A DNA stretch of 64,000 nucleotides from Asterias rubens (lineage: Eukaryota > Echinodermata > Asteroidea > Forcipulatida > Asteriidae): assembly GCF_902459465.1 (NCBI RefSeq), contig NC_047065.1:16531634-16595633 (forward strand), in the 5' to 3' direction. The position numbers were made by a program, and so were the translations under genes. The notes under the pieces were generated by a model. The model did not search any database. It was not told where the DNA came from and saw nothing but the letters and a program-made list of their open reading frames with translations. Positions 42,701 through 49,137 of this stretch are shown here, piece after piece. Every line of letters starts with the position of its first letter. Positions within the stretch are counted from its first letter, which is position 1.

Positions 42701-44801
42701 TAGCCATATGGGTGCCTTTCAGGTTCGTTGTATCTGTGTACAGCACAAAGTAGGAGAAAGTCCTATAATGATGACTAGAGGCACACCCCAAAACCGCGCC
42801 AATATTAAAGGGAGTAATCTTGCTTCGATTTGAATTTCTAACTTAAAGGAACATGTTGCCTTGGATCGTTCGAGTTGGTCTTTGAAAAGCGTTTTGTAAC
42901 CGTTTGTTATAAAATCGATATGGTTAGAAAGATGTAAAAGTAGAATACAATGGTCTACACAAATATGCCTCGGAATTGCGTGGTTTTCGTTTTACCTTGT
43001 CGACAAACACGGCCGGCCATTTATGAGAGTCAAAAATTTGACTCCCATAAATGGCCGACCGTGTTAGTTCGCGACGTAAAATGAAAAAGTGCAATTTTGA
43101 GTGATACTTGTGTGGATCATTATATTCTACTTTTAAAACATCTTTCTAACCATATGCATTTCATAACAAACGGTTTCAAACGATTTTCATAGACCAACTC
43201 GTCCGATCCAAGCCAACGTGTTCCTTTAACACTTTGATGTACAAAGCGGCTATGAAATAGTGAATTGTAAAACAATTATGAATAAACAAATTAATGTGAG
43301 TTATAGTTACTAAGGCAATATGTTGGTAATTAAACAAAAAAGCAAAACATTTTTACTTGGAGAGCTGTTGATAGTATTGTGAGAGAAACGGCTCCCTCTG
43401 AAGTTTTAGCGAAAGAGGTAATTTCTCACTTAAATATTAAACGACTTGCACATGTGCAAAACAGTTTTTTTTGTTATTCTTTCATTATTCTCTTGCAACT
43501 TAAACGACCAGGTTTTGAGTCAACATTTTCACAGGCTTGTTATTTTATACATTATTATGTGTGGGAAAGAGTTAGGACTAGTCATTACGTAGGATTTTTT
43601 CTAGGAAATATTAAAAACTTAAGGCGAGTCCTAAGTTAGGTCGAGTAACTCGTCCATACTCGAGATAAGACTTGTCTTAAAGACACTGGACACTATTGGT
43701 TATTGTCTAAGACCAGTCTTCTCACTTGGTGTATCTCAGCATATGCATAAAATAACAAACCTCAGCAATTTGAGCTCCAATGGTCGTCGAAGTTCCGAGA
43801 TAACTATGAAAGAAAAAACACCCTTGTCACATGAAGTTGTGACCTCAAAATCTAATTCTGAGGTATCGAAATAAAATTCGTGGAAAACTACTTCTTCCTC
43901 GAAAACTACGTTACTTCAGAGGGAGCCGTTTCTCACAATGTTTTATACTATCAACCTCTGCCCATTACTCGTTACCAAGTAAAGGCTTTATGCTAATAAT
44001 CACTTTGAGTAATTACCAATAGTGTCCACTGCCTTGAACTCTTTGTGAAATTCATCCCAGTGCCTTAAATAACCTGGATGTTTTTGTTAGAAAAAAACTT
44101 GTGTGAGTTTTGATATTGAGATCTCATACCCGTTTGTGTTACAGTTGGGTACCCGAGAAGCGAGGGAAGATGCATCCCATGTCATGGATACCATTTGGAG
44201 CAGGCCCGAGGAAATGTATCGGGTATCGTTTCGCCACGTTGGAGATCACTTTAGTCATGATCCGTATCCTGCAGAAGTTTCGCATAGAGACCTGCCAAAA
44301 CACAGAGGTAAAACTTCATTTGTAATAGTCTTCATTTCACTTTTGATAAAGATTCCGAGCTAGCACAACCTTTGATTTCCATATACTGACTGGATATAGG
44401 AAAACTCGAGAAAAGTAATACTTTGTCATTTTTGGCGTCATTTTGAAATATTGTGATTTTCATAAAATCTCTTCAAAAATATTCCGTTTGGCTCTTTGTT
44501 ACCTGCACCGATATCACATCAGACCAATCAAAACACAGATATGGAAAGCTCACGTTACTGCAATGACAGGGGACCAGTCGATACAAGGGTCGATATGAGC
44601 AACTCTCGTTTGACCTCTTAATACAGAGGGCGCCCTATCTACCTAGTTGATGTCCGTGAGAATAATGTTTGATACCAGCTTGAGGTTTTTTTAACGTTCA
44701 TTTTGTTTCTCTACCATCAGATCCCACCGAATATTGGCAAACATGGACTGATTCTCCCAGAGAAAGGAATGACACTCCGGTTTACTAACAGAAATAAGTA
44801 A
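9706..44801 (+). CDS. Cytochrome P450 copy A, clan 3 (CYP3A-like), 13 exons with exon 5 unassembled
   Basis: Exons read by splice signals and phase: 9706-9755, 11615-11708, 12710-12762, 24180-24276, [exon 5 absent], 34029-34120, 35108-35259, 38153-38283, 40025-40150, 40456-40676, 42284-42421, 44145-44307, 44721-44801. With a 117-nt exon 5 as in copy B the protein would be 504 aa, the normal P450 length; the visible exons alone stay in frame and give 465. Domains: N-terminal membrane anchor (SVTLALIGLIVGLLAW), hinge GPPPLPLVGN, I-helix NYETT, ExxR as ESMR, PDRW in the PERF position, haem loop FGAGPRKCIG with the cysteine ligand. The order and wording resemble vertebrate CYP3A and thromboxane synthase. 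It is predicted to be an ER haem monooxygenase fed by NADPH-P450 reductase; the substrate is unknown. Intron 7 uses a GTCAGT donor where copy B has GTAAGT. Confidence 0.88.
9789..10174. mobile_element. Family 1 MITE in P450-A intron 1, shared with copy B
   Basis: It lies in inverse orientation to the 7258 copy, directly after the intron sequence TTTTTATCAAACAGTTA. Copy B has a family 1 element in the same orientation after the same words (52600-52972), so the insertion probably predates the gene duplication. Confidence 0.8.
10258..10478. repeat. Partial family 1 MITE
   Basis: Begins CTGGACACTATTGGTAATAC and fades out after AAAGCACACAAAC. The central hairpin is degraded. Confidence 0.5.
10479..11614. 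other. P450-A intron 1, no gene seen
   Basis: No exon or RNA gene is recognised. A short segment near 11440-11560 (GATTACCAGCCAAAATACC, GCTGCTAAGCA) resembles the GCTTAAGCA-type repeat also seen at 42450-42650 and 62509-62738. Confidence 0.4.
12138..12509. mobile_element. Family 4 MITE in P450-A intron 2
   Basis: The two ends read AAAGTCATTATACACTTTCGG and CCGAAAGTGTATAATATGGC. The interior matches the 8741 copy closely, including TTCTCGATAGCGAGAATTA. Confidence 0.75.
12786..12789. repeat. TTAA at the left edge of the LTR retrotransposon
   Basis: TTAA precedes the left LTR and another TTAA follows the right LTR at 21383-21386. The rejoined intron would read ATGTTAATGTTC, so TTAA is the likely target-site duplication. 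Confidence 0.6.
12790..13637 (-). repeat. 3' LTR of the retrotransposon (left on the + strand)
   Basis: On the + strand it begins TGTAGTGTTTTG and, judged by the adjacent polypurine tract, ends ATTGATTCATCA, giving TG...CA ends and 848 bp. The first 832 bp match the other LTR; the last 16 (13622-13637) are not found at the outer edge of the other LTR. Confidence 0.85.
13638..13651 (-). other. Polypurine tract of the retrotransposon
   Basis: The minus strand reads AGTAGGGGAGAATG directly before the LTR's TGATGAATC. A purine-rich run here primes plus-strand synthesis in LTR elements. Confidence 0.7.
13910..14491 (-). CDS. Third ORF of the retrotransposon, SGNH/GDSL-hydrolase-like
   Basis: A 193-aa intact ORF starting with ATG about 250 nt after pol, in the position where retroviruses and some Gypsy elements keep an envelope gene. 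It has the SGNH blocks in order: GHS at 7-9 (block I, with His replacing the usual Asp before Ser), GEGG at 37-40 (block II Gly), GTND at 70-73 (block III Asn) and DGVH at 164-167 (block V Asp and His). The spacing fits a compact single-domain hydrolase. There is no signal peptide or membrane segment, so it is not an envelope. SGNH-type domains are known, from memory, in CR1-type LINE ORF1 proteins and some DIRS-like elements. The role here is unknown: esterase, RNA or lipid binding, or a decayed enzyme are all possible. Confidence 0.8.
   Translation of the reverse strand: MSFVLFGHSFVKRLKRKRGSQFKIELQSKVVPVTCIGEGGLTLSRIRARPRKYYEYLRQANPLVLIIDLGTNDLCSKNVNPNQVHSSLCDFVYELPKRGINPEVIVFLPVLPRTGGLRGGQVSLEEFNDRAERFNDLIQQSTFVEDQWWLWEHRGLKNSRYNLDGVHLNTSGMALYEKTLRQITKYFESRIWA
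14742..18940 (-). CDS. pol: Retrotransposon pol polyprotein
   Basis: An open frame of about 1,400 codons. The first codon after the gag stop region that could count as a start is GTG at 18932, not ATG, and the frame stays open upstream into gag. It is therefore probably made as a Gag-Pol fusion by -1 frameshifting. Numbered from 18932: protease DTGA at 48-51; reverse transcriptase with DLAHGYHQ and the YLDD active site near 558; RNase H beginning EIDASLQGLG near 712; integrase zinc finger of HHCC type near 977-1015; catalytic Asp, Asp and Glu near 1044, 1102 and 1136 (IDFVKID, HSDQG, EGNAQTERFN). All catalytic residues seem present with no internal stop. The tail is acidic and Ser-rich and overlaps no other ORF. 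Confidence 0.95.
18905..18965 (-). promoter_or_regulatory. Predicted gag-pol -1 frameshift signal
   Basis: In gag frame the minus strand reads G-GGA-AAC (18965-18959), a canonical X XXY YYZ slippery heptamer. After a 5-nt spacer a stem can form between TTCTCTG (18953-18947) and CAGAGGA (18928-18922), extended by CACT/AGTG across one mismatch. The loop contains the gag stop codon and AGGCC, which can pair with GGCCT at 18909-18905 to make a pseudoknot. Pol is in the -1 frame relative to gag, as this requires. Confidence 0.75.
18938..20044 (-). CDS. gag: Retrotransposon Gag protein
   Basis: A 368-aa ORF starting with ATG about 500 nt after the 5' LTR. The N-terminal half is helical and has the look of a Ty3-type capsid (WLEDAEVYLQQC near 53; FERRQREDESLMDFSRSL near 123). 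A Gln-rich coiled coil spans about 262-310. A single zinc knuckle CFYCKRPGHMKHEC (CX2CX4HX4C) lies near 333-346 and would bind the element's RNA. There is one knuckle and no protease in this frame. The stop codon TAG lies in the loop of the predicted frameshift structure. Confidence 0.93.
   Translation of the reverse strand: MAVPEADLVTRLVAGLTEALRQDKPKNVIQRPLKLGKYYGRPSKPGDPTIIEWLEDAEVYLQQCRIPEVDRAKVVVHHLAGVARDEIKCHNENVTGDYAALKKLLRRQFGAEESVQALQKALFERRQREDESLMDFSRSLMRMHDRILEVATETEKDALKGLRDRVLIGQFVAGARNQGVRLELRRLELAEPDQDFTEMRDSARELFRDLEEYPRGSRRGASVHLHHLGTENDLNSDEPVADANVSINQLVNKSQGDTQLQTVLQQQQEILKCMQTQQETLCKQQEQITTLMQAVVKQSGTVTSQGMYEGSGRRQDRPPIRCFYCKRPGHMKHECKLRMAHEKANGGQGQAMGDAQNTGSGNQTSLPL
20530..20546 (-). 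other. Retrotransposon primer-binding site
   Basis: Four bases inside the 5' LTR the minus strand reads TGGTAACACGGATGGGG, which would pair with a tRNA 3' end finishing in CCA. I could not identify which tRNA. Confidence 0.65.
20551..21382 (-). repeat. 5' LTR of the retrotransposon (right on the + strand)
   Basis: 832 bp with no difference from 12790-13621 that I could find by eye. On the + strand it stops at GGTATCATA, after which intron sequence TTAATGTTC begins. Confidence 0.92.
21618..21959. mobile_element. Family 1 MITE in P450-A intron 3
   Basis: It lies 235 bp after the retrotransposon and carries a deletion around the central hairpin. Confidence 0.75.
21960..22230. repeat. Partial family 1 MITE
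   Basis: It starts at the central hairpin (GATTTCGAAACCTCAG) directly after the previous copy and ends AGTGTCCGGGGTCTTT. The left half is missing. Confidence 0.6.
22448..22540 (-). repeat. SINE tail fragment, reverse orientation
   Basis: The minus strand reads ACCCATTCGGG-like and GCGCTATATAAA-like sequence followed by an AT-rich tail, matching the 3' end of the SINE at 45366-45712. Confidence 0.45.
22921..23655 (-). mobile_element. tRNA-derived SINE, reversed and split by a TTAA element
   Basis: The minus strand has a B-box-like segment at about 23580-23605 (GGGTGCGAATCCCGG) and the words GACACTTGTGTCC, CCCAGGGGTAAAT and ACTCCCCAGGGAGCTGAG seen in the SINE at 45366. It is interrupted at 23066-23547. 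Confidence 0.65.
23066..23547. mobile_element. TTAA-flanked MITE nested in the SINE
   Basis: The ends read AGAGCCAATAAAGGATGATC and GATCATCCTTTATTGGCTGT. TTAA lies immediately outside on both sides (23062-23065 and 23548-23551), and removing the element restores SINE-like sequence. Confidence 0.75.
23755..24152. mobile_element. Family 1 MITE next to P450-A exon 4, shared with copy B
   Basis: It ends 27 bp before exon 4. The words AGTACCAATAATGTATTTTC follow it here and also follow the matching MITE in copy B at 58588-58921. Confidence 0.8.
24277..24997. other. P450-A intron 4 before the tandem array, no exon 5
   Basis: I searched this stretch for the exon 5 peptide of copy B (start IFPLRPDLL, motif WKLMR) and did not find it. 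No repeat family was recognised. Confidence 0.6.
24998..33300. repeat. (TACTG)n pentanucleotide array, at least 8.3 kb
   Basis: About 1,660 copies of TACTG, continuing up to an assembly gap. I see only two irregularities, both near the right end (33121-33155): a unit lacking one base (TACTGTACGTACTG) and one with an added A (GTAACTG). Neither strand contains a stop codon in any frame, so spurious frames of over 2,700 codons appear. The array lies in intron 4 of P450-A. Confidence 0.97.
33301..33799. other. Assembly gap (499 N)
   Basis: Unknown sequence directly after the array. It could hold more array, the missing P450-A exon 5, or both; its stated size may be nominal. Confidence 0.98.
34432..34819. 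mobile_element. Family 1 MITE in P450-A intron 6
   Basis: A full-length copy with TTAA at both ends. Copy B has no element here, so it inserted after the duplication or was lost from B. Confidence 0.8.
34913..35047. mobile_element. Family 5 palindromic MITE
   Basis: Arms read ACTTTGGAACGACAGGTGGC and GCCACCCAGCGTCTCAAAAGT. It ends 60 bp before exon 7. Confidence 0.75.
35434..35708. repeat. Family 3 MITE missing most of its left arm
   Basis: Begins TTAAAGGGACACGTTGG, then jumps to the centre (TTGCGTGGTTTTCCTTTTGC) and completes the right arm to CAACGTGTTCCTTTAA. About 100 bp of the left arm is deleted. Confidence 0.7.
36192..36341. mobile_element. 150-bp fold-back MITE
   Basis: The ends AGACCTTTTTGCAAATAC and GTATTTGCAAAAAGGTCT are complementary, and inner arms share GGTGCATTGTGG with its complement. 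Confidence 0.75.
36502..36891. mobile_element. Family 2 MITE, good full-length example
   Basis: Begins TTAAAGGATTTGGGTACTTT and ends AAAAGTACATAGACCCTTTAA. The two halves are reverse complements over nearly their whole length (TGCTGAGGTGTTGTAGTTTT against AAAACTACAGCGCCTCAGCA), with a centre GTCTCATGATCATTGAGAC. The whole element can fold into one hairpin. Confidence 0.8.
36891..37225. mobile_element. Family 3 MITE abutting family 2
   Basis: Starts AAAGGAACACGTTGTCTTGG, ends CCAAGGCAACGTGTTCCTTTAA. It shares the TTTAA junction with the preceding family 2 copy. The centre is partly deleted (TTACCTCGTCC then ACGTGAAAG). Confidence 0.75.
37376..38079. mobile_element. Family 1 MITE split by a long-arm fold-back element
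   Basis: The left part (37376-37765) and right part (38061-38079) join into a normal family 1 terminus once the nested element is removed. Confidence 0.8.
37766..38060. mobile_element. 295-bp fold-back element with 9-bp target duplication
   Basis: The arms of about 130-165 bp are reverse complements. The exact direct repeat TAGTGTCCA flanks it (37757-37765 and 38061-38069). The left arm carries a tandem duplication of an approximately 38-bp block starting TAATTGGACGG (about 37855 and 37892). Nine-bp duplications with long inverted arms are characteristic of Mutator-like elements. Confidence 0.8.
38505..38611 (+). repeat. SINE 5' fragment
   Basis: Shares GAGCACCGAACTCAAGCTCTG, CGCGACACTTGTGTCCCTTAG and ACACTTAAC with the SINE at 45366. 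It ends where the next element begins. Confidence 0.55.
38613..38862. mobile_element. 250-bp MITE with 5-bp direct repeats
   Basis: Termini GGTGCGTTCGTTTAGCTTCC and GGAAGCTAAACGAACGCACC are exact complements. CTATG lies on both sides (38608-38612 and 38863-38867). A related copy is at 46303-46673. Confidence 0.8.
38873..39583. mobile_element. Family 1 MITE interrupted by another family 1 MITE
   Basis: The outer copy runs 38873-39141 and resumes at 39530-39583 (GTAAGTTTTTATGC to GCCCACTGCCTTTAA). The inner copy (39142-39529) is in the opposite orientation and sits at a TTAA. Confidence 0.8.
39605..39994. mobile_element. Family 3 MITE, good full-length example
   Basis: Starts TTAAAGCAACACGTTGCCTT, ends GGCAACGTGTTCCTTTAA. 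The centre is a hairpin of ACACGGTCGGCCAATTATGG against CCGTAAATGGCCGACCGTGT around TTTTTGACTC. It ends 31 bp before P450-A exon 9. Confidence 0.8.
40456..40676 (+). CDS. P450-A exon 10: I-helix, K-helix
   Basis: Encodes the oxygen-binding I-helix FFLGNYETTTTTL and the K-helix ExxR (ESMR). In CYP3A enzymes the equivalent I-helix reads AGYETT; here Gly-Asn replaces Ala-Gly while the acid (Glu) and Thr that relay protons are kept. The exon ends in phase 2 with donor GA|GTACGT and joins exon 11 to give Glu-Phe-Asp-Arg. Confidence 0.9.
40693..40768. mobile_element. Short family 5 MITE 16 bp after exon 10
   Basis: A 76-bp version with arms GGAGACTTTGAAACGCTAGG and CATAGCGCTCCAAAGCCCCC. It is inside intron 10, almost touching the donor site. 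Confidence 0.75.
41069..41378. repeat. Fold-back repeat related to 55289-55435
   Basis: The arms share CAACTTGTTTGCGGTTTTTAATG and the complement of ACAACCTGTTTGCGGTGTTTA. The left end (GGCTTGGAGAGC, GCGAGTGGCGAAGCCACGAG) recurs at 55289. Confidence 0.55.
41608..42040. mobile_element. Family 2 MITE with a 41-bp TTAA insertion
   Basis: A full family 2 copy. Near its centre is a 41-bp palindrome (41798-41838) with ends CCAGTTATG and CATAACTGG, flanked on both sides by TTAA. Confidence 0.75.
42450..42650. repeat. GCTTAAGCA-type inverted repeat
   Basis: Begins GCCAAACTTCATAGAGGCTG and ends TATAAAATTGGGCCCTGG, with GCTTAAGCA, GCTAAGCA and their complements inside. Relatives are at 51900-52130 and 62509-62738. 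Confidence 0.5.
42843..43229. mobile_element. Family 3 MITE in P450-A intron 11
   Basis: Full length, with TTAA at both ends and centre hairpin ATTTATGAGAGTCAAAAATT against the complementary half. Confidence 0.8.
43563..44060. mobile_element. Family 6 fold-back carrying a nested family 1 MITE
   Basis: AAAGAGTTAGGACTAGTC begins the left arm and CTCTTTGTGAAATTCATCCC ends the right arm. A family 1 copy (43678-44039) sits between them at a TTAA-like junction. Confidence 0.65.
44145..44307 (+). CDS. P450-A exon 12: haem-binding loop
   Basis: Carries FGAGPRKCIGYRFA, matching the FxxGxRxCxG signature with the cysteine that ligates haem iron. The acceptor GTTACAG|TTGGG joins exon 11 in phase 2 to give Arg-Trp-Val, so no further exon is needed between them. 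Confidence 0.93.
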
Positions 44802-44805
44802 TTAA

Positions 44806-44862
44806 TAGGAGACTTTCTGGGACGATAAGTCTGCTGCCACCTAGCGTTGGAAAGTCTCCCAC
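44806..44862. mobile_element. Very short family 5 MITE in the P450-A 3' UTR
   Basis: A 57-bp version (GGAGACTTTC to GAAAGTCTCC) starting 5 bp after the stop codon. Confidence 0.65.
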
Positions 44863-44875
44863 TTACGATAAAATT

Positions 44876-44881
44876 AATAAA
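44876..44881 (+). terminator. Candidate poly(A) signal of P450-A
   Basis: AATAAA lies 75 bp after the stop codon, just past the short family 5 element. No transcript evidence is available. Confidence 0.4.
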
Positions 44882-44954
44882 CACAACCACCTCTCACTTA
44901 TAATTCCTGACGTTAAGACATTGTCGTTGTGTAGGCCTAGGTCCTATAGGATGT

Positions 44955-45161
44955 TCGAGATTTCCTCAGCAGAGGTCTCGAAATCAATTCAAATATTTTT
45001 AGTGAGAAATGACATCTTTCTCAAAAACAACATTACTTCAGAGGGAGCCGTTTCTCACTTTGTTTCTTACTATCAACAGCTCCCCATTGCTTGTTACCAA
45101 GTGAGTTGTTTATGCTTACAACTCTTTTGAGTACTTTCCATCAGTGCCCAGTGCCTTTAAT
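44955..45161. repeat. Partial family 1 MITE
   Basis: Retains the centre and right arm only, ending CATCAGTGCCCAGTGCCTTTAA. Confidence 0.6.
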
Positions 45162-45308
45162 CGAAACACACAGATTACTTTAACCTTGATCTTGAGAAGC
45201 TACATAATGTGTGAGTTCCAAACTGTTTTTTATTTTATTTTGTCTTTTTCACTTTCTTCGGAAGGAGGGGGTGGATGCCGTGATTTAGTATGCATTGGTC
45301 TGTTGTGT

Positions 45309-46024
45309 TTAAAGACAGTGGACACTATTGGTAATTGTCAAAGACCAGTCTTCTCACTTAGTGTATCTAAGCCTATGCGGTTAAGAGCACCGAATTCAAG
45401 CTCTGCTGATTCTGTTCAGCAGTGTGTGGGTTCGAATCCCGGTCGTGACACTTGTGTCCCTGAGCAAGACACTTAACCATTATTGCTTCTCTCGACCCAG
45501 GGGTAAATGGGGACCTGTGAGGGCAGAGATGGTTCTTGTGATTGATTTAGCCGAGTAGCGCATTTGTTGCACGAGGCTGTATACTCCCCAGGGAGCTGAG
45601 ATGGTTTAAGGAGTGAATTAAGGCCCAGTGACCAGGGGTAATAATTTGAAGCGCTTTGAGACACCCATTCGGGAGTGAAAAAGCGCTATATAAACTCAAA
45701 TATTATTATAAAAGAACAAACCTGTGAAAATTTGAGCTCAAATGGTCATCGAAGTTGCGAAATATGAATGAAGTAAACAAACACCCTTGTCGCACGAAGT
45801 TGTGTGCTTTTATATGGTTGATTTCAAGACCTCAAATTCTAAACTTGAGGTCTCGAAATCAAATTCATTTAAAGTTACTTTTTTTCTCGAAAACTACGTC
45901 ACTTCAGAGGGAGCCGTTTCTCACAATGTTTTATACTATCAACCTCTCCCCATTACTCTTTACCAAAAAAAGTTTTTTGCAAATAATTATTTTGAGTAAT
46001 TACTAATAGTGTCCACTGCCTTTA
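45309..46024. mobile_element. Family 1 MITE split by a SINE
   Basis: The left arm stops after GTGTATCTAAG and resumes at AACAAACCTGTGAAAATTTG; the SINE described next lies between. Confidence 0.75.
45366..45712 (+). mobile_element. tRNA-derived SINE
   Basis: The head is tRNA-like, with a B-box GGGTTCGAATCCCGG at about 45428-45443. The body holds GACACTTGTGTCCCTGAGCA, CTCCCCAGGGAGCTGAGATG and a 3' end GCGCTATATAAACTC followed by an ATT-rich tail. Other copies are at 22921, 38505 and 56036. It is not a functional tRNA: no cloverleaf closes. Confidence 0.75.
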
Positions 46025-46302
46025 AACAGAGAGGAAGAGTCAGTAATGGTTCACAGCTGTAGTAAAACGCATAGAGGGTTCCTTAGTAGTGATACTTGTG
46101 TAGGGAACCCAAGTACACCATCAGTGTGCAAGAGCTGCTCAATTGTATATAAAAAGTTAAGTATGGGGTTGCGACCTTTGGGCTGGCCTAAACATCTGAC
46201 GTCACACTTAAGGGCTCGTGAATTACGCCAGAGAGTGGCCTCAAGCTTTAGGTCAATCCCCGTTCATTTGCACCTTTCACCTAGATTCATGCAGCAAACA
46301 CA

Positions 46303-46673
46303 GGGTGCGTTCGATAAGCTTCCCTGGGTCGACCCCGCGGTGCTCACTCGCCCTCTCATGGTGACGTCATGCACCTCGGGTCACCTCCAAGTGACCACTC
46401 CACAAGCAGGGCACTAGGGGCTGACCCGGGTTGCGATTTTTTCCCCCTCATGGACATTGCAAAGATTTGGTGAAAGAGCAGGCCAATTTCATGATGACGT
46501 AATCTGACGGAAAGAGCCAATTACAGCGGCAGAGAGAAACAAATTGCAATGTCGTTTGGAAAAAACAAAATTCGCACCCTTGAGCCCCTGATGGAATGAC
46601 GTCAAAGCTATACGAACGCACCGGAGGCAGACCGGGGTCGACCCATCCCCAGGGAAGCTAATCAAACGCAGCC
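46303..46673. mobile_element. Second copy of the GGGTGCGTTCG element, with internal insertion
   Basis: Ends GGGTGCGTTCGATAAGCTTC and GGAAGCTAATCAAACGCAGCC. Compared with 38613-38862 it has about 150 extra bp near 46431-46581. Confidence 0.7.
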
Positions 46674-46699
46674 AATGATTTAGGCAGCTCATTCGTACT

Positions 46700-47035
46700 T
46701 TACTGCACATTATCCAATGAAATCACTGGTTTTGAAAAACAAGACCAAGTCTTCGGATGGCACGTAAAGCCGGCGGGCATGTGTGTTGTGTAACGCATGT
46801 AAAAGAACCCAGTGCACTTTTCGAAAAGAGAAGGGGTTAGCCCCGGTGTTCCTGGCTGTGGCTGCTGTATGCGCCGTAGCACCTTGTAAACCCTTATAAG
46901 GTGCTGAATAATAGAGTCTCATAATTCATCACTGCAATAACCTATGATTCTGAAAGGTTGTATATACTCAGCGCCTTGAGTACCTTGTTGGTAGATACGT
47001 GCGCTATATAAAACTTCGATATTATAATTATTAGT
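46700..47035 (+). repeat. SINE- or LINE-tail-like repeat
   Basis: Contains CTTCGGATGGCACGTAAAGCC and ends GTGCGCTATATAAAACTTCG followed by an ATT-rich tract, a layout common at retroposon 3' ends. Unrelated in its body to the SINE at 45366. Confidence 0.45.
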
Positions 47036-47264
47036 ATTCATCCTTGCGGATAAAGACAGGGTACCAGTCTTCCTTTGGGCTCACTCTTTCTTACTTCCAT
47101 TTAGGGCACATTCATTTATTTTCTGTCAGTATTTCTCGCTGTTGGTTCTCTGGCCATCCCCCAGATACTATTCATTCAAGAGGGTTTGTTTCCGGGGTAC
47201 CTGCATAAATATTGTTGCTGCTAGCTGTCTCATAACAAGAAATCAGGGTTGGGATTTTATGTAC

Positions 47265-47345
47265 GATCGTTACTCGTTACCAAGTAAGGTTGTATGCTAA
47301 TATTATTATTTTGAGTAGCTACCAATAGTGTCCACTGCCTTTAAT
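47265..47345. repeat. Family 1 MITE right terminus
   Basis: Only the last 80 bp, from CGTTACTCGTTACCAAG to GTCCACTGCCTTTAA. Confidence 0.65.
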
Positions 47346-47546
47346 GTACAATGTATACTTCAAATAGTGTGTGTGTGTGGGGGGGGGGGGGGGGAACTGA
47401 TTGTGACTTTACGGTTGGGATTTTTCGTTAAGGCGTTATTATACCATGTATATTTGAAAACAAAAACTACATTGTTTTGTGCAGATGACGGACGTTGTTT
47501 CTAATGTAATTGTGTTGTAATCCATAAGTTTTTCTCGCACATTAAA

Positions 47547-48369
47547 GGGCCTGTCACATTATGGCGTTTCGCCTGAACGTATGTCGTCAACGTATGCGAA
47601 ATATCAAAAATACGTTAGTGGTTTACACGCCGATTGTAAGTTAAGGATACGTTTGGGATTTGGGTTTATGTTAAGAGCACGCTGTGATACGCTGTTAAAA
47701 TTTGGAACACGTCGAGCCCGCAAACCTATATTGAGCATGTTCAAACTTTCTCGGCGTACTGAACGTGTGCTTCATACGACGCTCGTTGGATAAGTCGTCA
47801 GTAAATTCATTGTGCGTTAGACATACGTGATTATACGTTGACGTTAGAGGTACGTTACTCGTAAGTTGGTAAACGTTCGTACGACAGCTGATGAGATGAT
47901 GACGTATATCCATTACGCATCCCCAACGAGTCTCGACGCCATTCTGACGTATCCACTAATGCCTGGCGATCGTGAAACGCACATAACTTTTGTTACAAAG
48001 TTAGTGATACGCTATCATTACATAAGCCCAGTGACCTGTGACATCACATGTTTACAAAAGAGCCATAGAGCCTGGCCTACATGCAGGCAAGATTTGTACA
48101 CAGCTCAATGGAAGAAAACATAAAATCTTATATTTTATGGAGATTGCAGTGTCTAATTCTTATCAACTTTTGATATGATGAAAGGGGCACATCTAAAAAC
48201 TTGATCAGCTTTTCAATACGTTCAATACGCTACGGATACTTCCTCTTGTATGTGTTCCGTTGCAAGTCGTTAGGATATGGGACGTTCTCGGACTTTGGAA
48301 ATTTCCGAAATATGTTGTGTATACGTCGGCATACGTTCACCAGGCGAAACGCCATGATATGACAGGCCC
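47547..48369. mobile_element. 823-bp inverted-repeat element
   Basis: The left end GGGCCTGTCACATTATGGCG and the complement of the right end (GGGCCTGTCATATCATGGCG) match, continuing through TTTCGCCTG and GAACGTATG. The interior has many ACGT and CGTAT words and no credible protein. Confidence 0.75.
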
Positions 48370-48429
48370 ATTACTTTTGCTGGGATATTACCATTGACTT
48401 AAATGAACATTTTTTATTCGACCGCTATA

Positions 48430-49137
48430 ATGCTACTCTCACACTTGGGCGAATATCTTGCGATTATGAATGTTTGAATTTCGCGATGAATTCGCCCAAA
48501 AGTTGCGATTTGATAGTGAATATTATGTTCTCGGTCGTCCTTAAACCGCTCCTTACCAATATCTTACGCATAGTACGCACGCTTTACCAACAGTACCAAT
48601 GGCTTACCAATGCTTACGAAAACTCTATGGCGAATTACCGTCTTCACAACATTCGCTGAATGTACGGAAGCGCTTCGTACTGCCCCTCTCACAGAGTGGC
48701 GAATGTTCTTGCGAAGATGAATATTTGAATTTCGTGTTGAATTCCTCAAAAATGGCGGTTAGATAGTGAATATTTTTATCTCCGTCTCACCCCTCGGTCG
48801 GCCCTCTCCTTACCAATATCTTATGAACATATTACGAATGCTTACCAACGCTTGCCAATGCCTTTACGAACGTTGCAAACGCCTACGCACGCTTTACCAA
48901 TGTTATCAATGCTTCCGAAAATCACGCCGAATGACCGTCTTCGCAACGTTGGCTGAAATTTACAAACCGGTTTGTAAATTGAGCGATCTTCGTAAGGAGG
49001 TGGGGAAAAACTTGTGAACTTTCCGAATGTATTACCAACGCTTACGAAGACACGGCGAATGTTGCGATTGTTAAATATTTCCGTTCGTAAAGCACATTCG
49101 CTAGCATATTATTCTCCCTATAGTGTGAGAGTAGCAT
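48430..49137. mobile_element. 708-bp inverted-repeat element with internal duplication
   Basis: The termini ATGCTACTCTCACACT and AGTGTGAGAGTAGCAT are exact complements. The motif GCGAA...TGCGA...ATGAAT.TTTGAATTTCG occurs near both 48450 and 48700, and CTTACCAA words recur, indicating an internal tandem duplication. Confidence 0.75.

Noticed and set aside
42422..44144. A missing P450-A exon between exons 11 and 12.
   Set aside because: The phases join to give Arg-Trp-Val and the spacing to the haem loop equals that in CYP3A enzymes, so nothing is missing.
9706..44801. Calling P450-A a pseudogene because of the retrotransposon, the array and the missing exon.
   Set aside because: All visible exons are in frame with intact splice sites and catalytic motifs. 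The only defect coincides with an assembly gap.
45405..45450. A tRNA gene near the GGGTTCGAATCCCGG box.
   Set aside because: Only the B-box side is tRNA-like. No acceptor stem or anticodon arm closes, and the same sequence recurs as part of a SINE.
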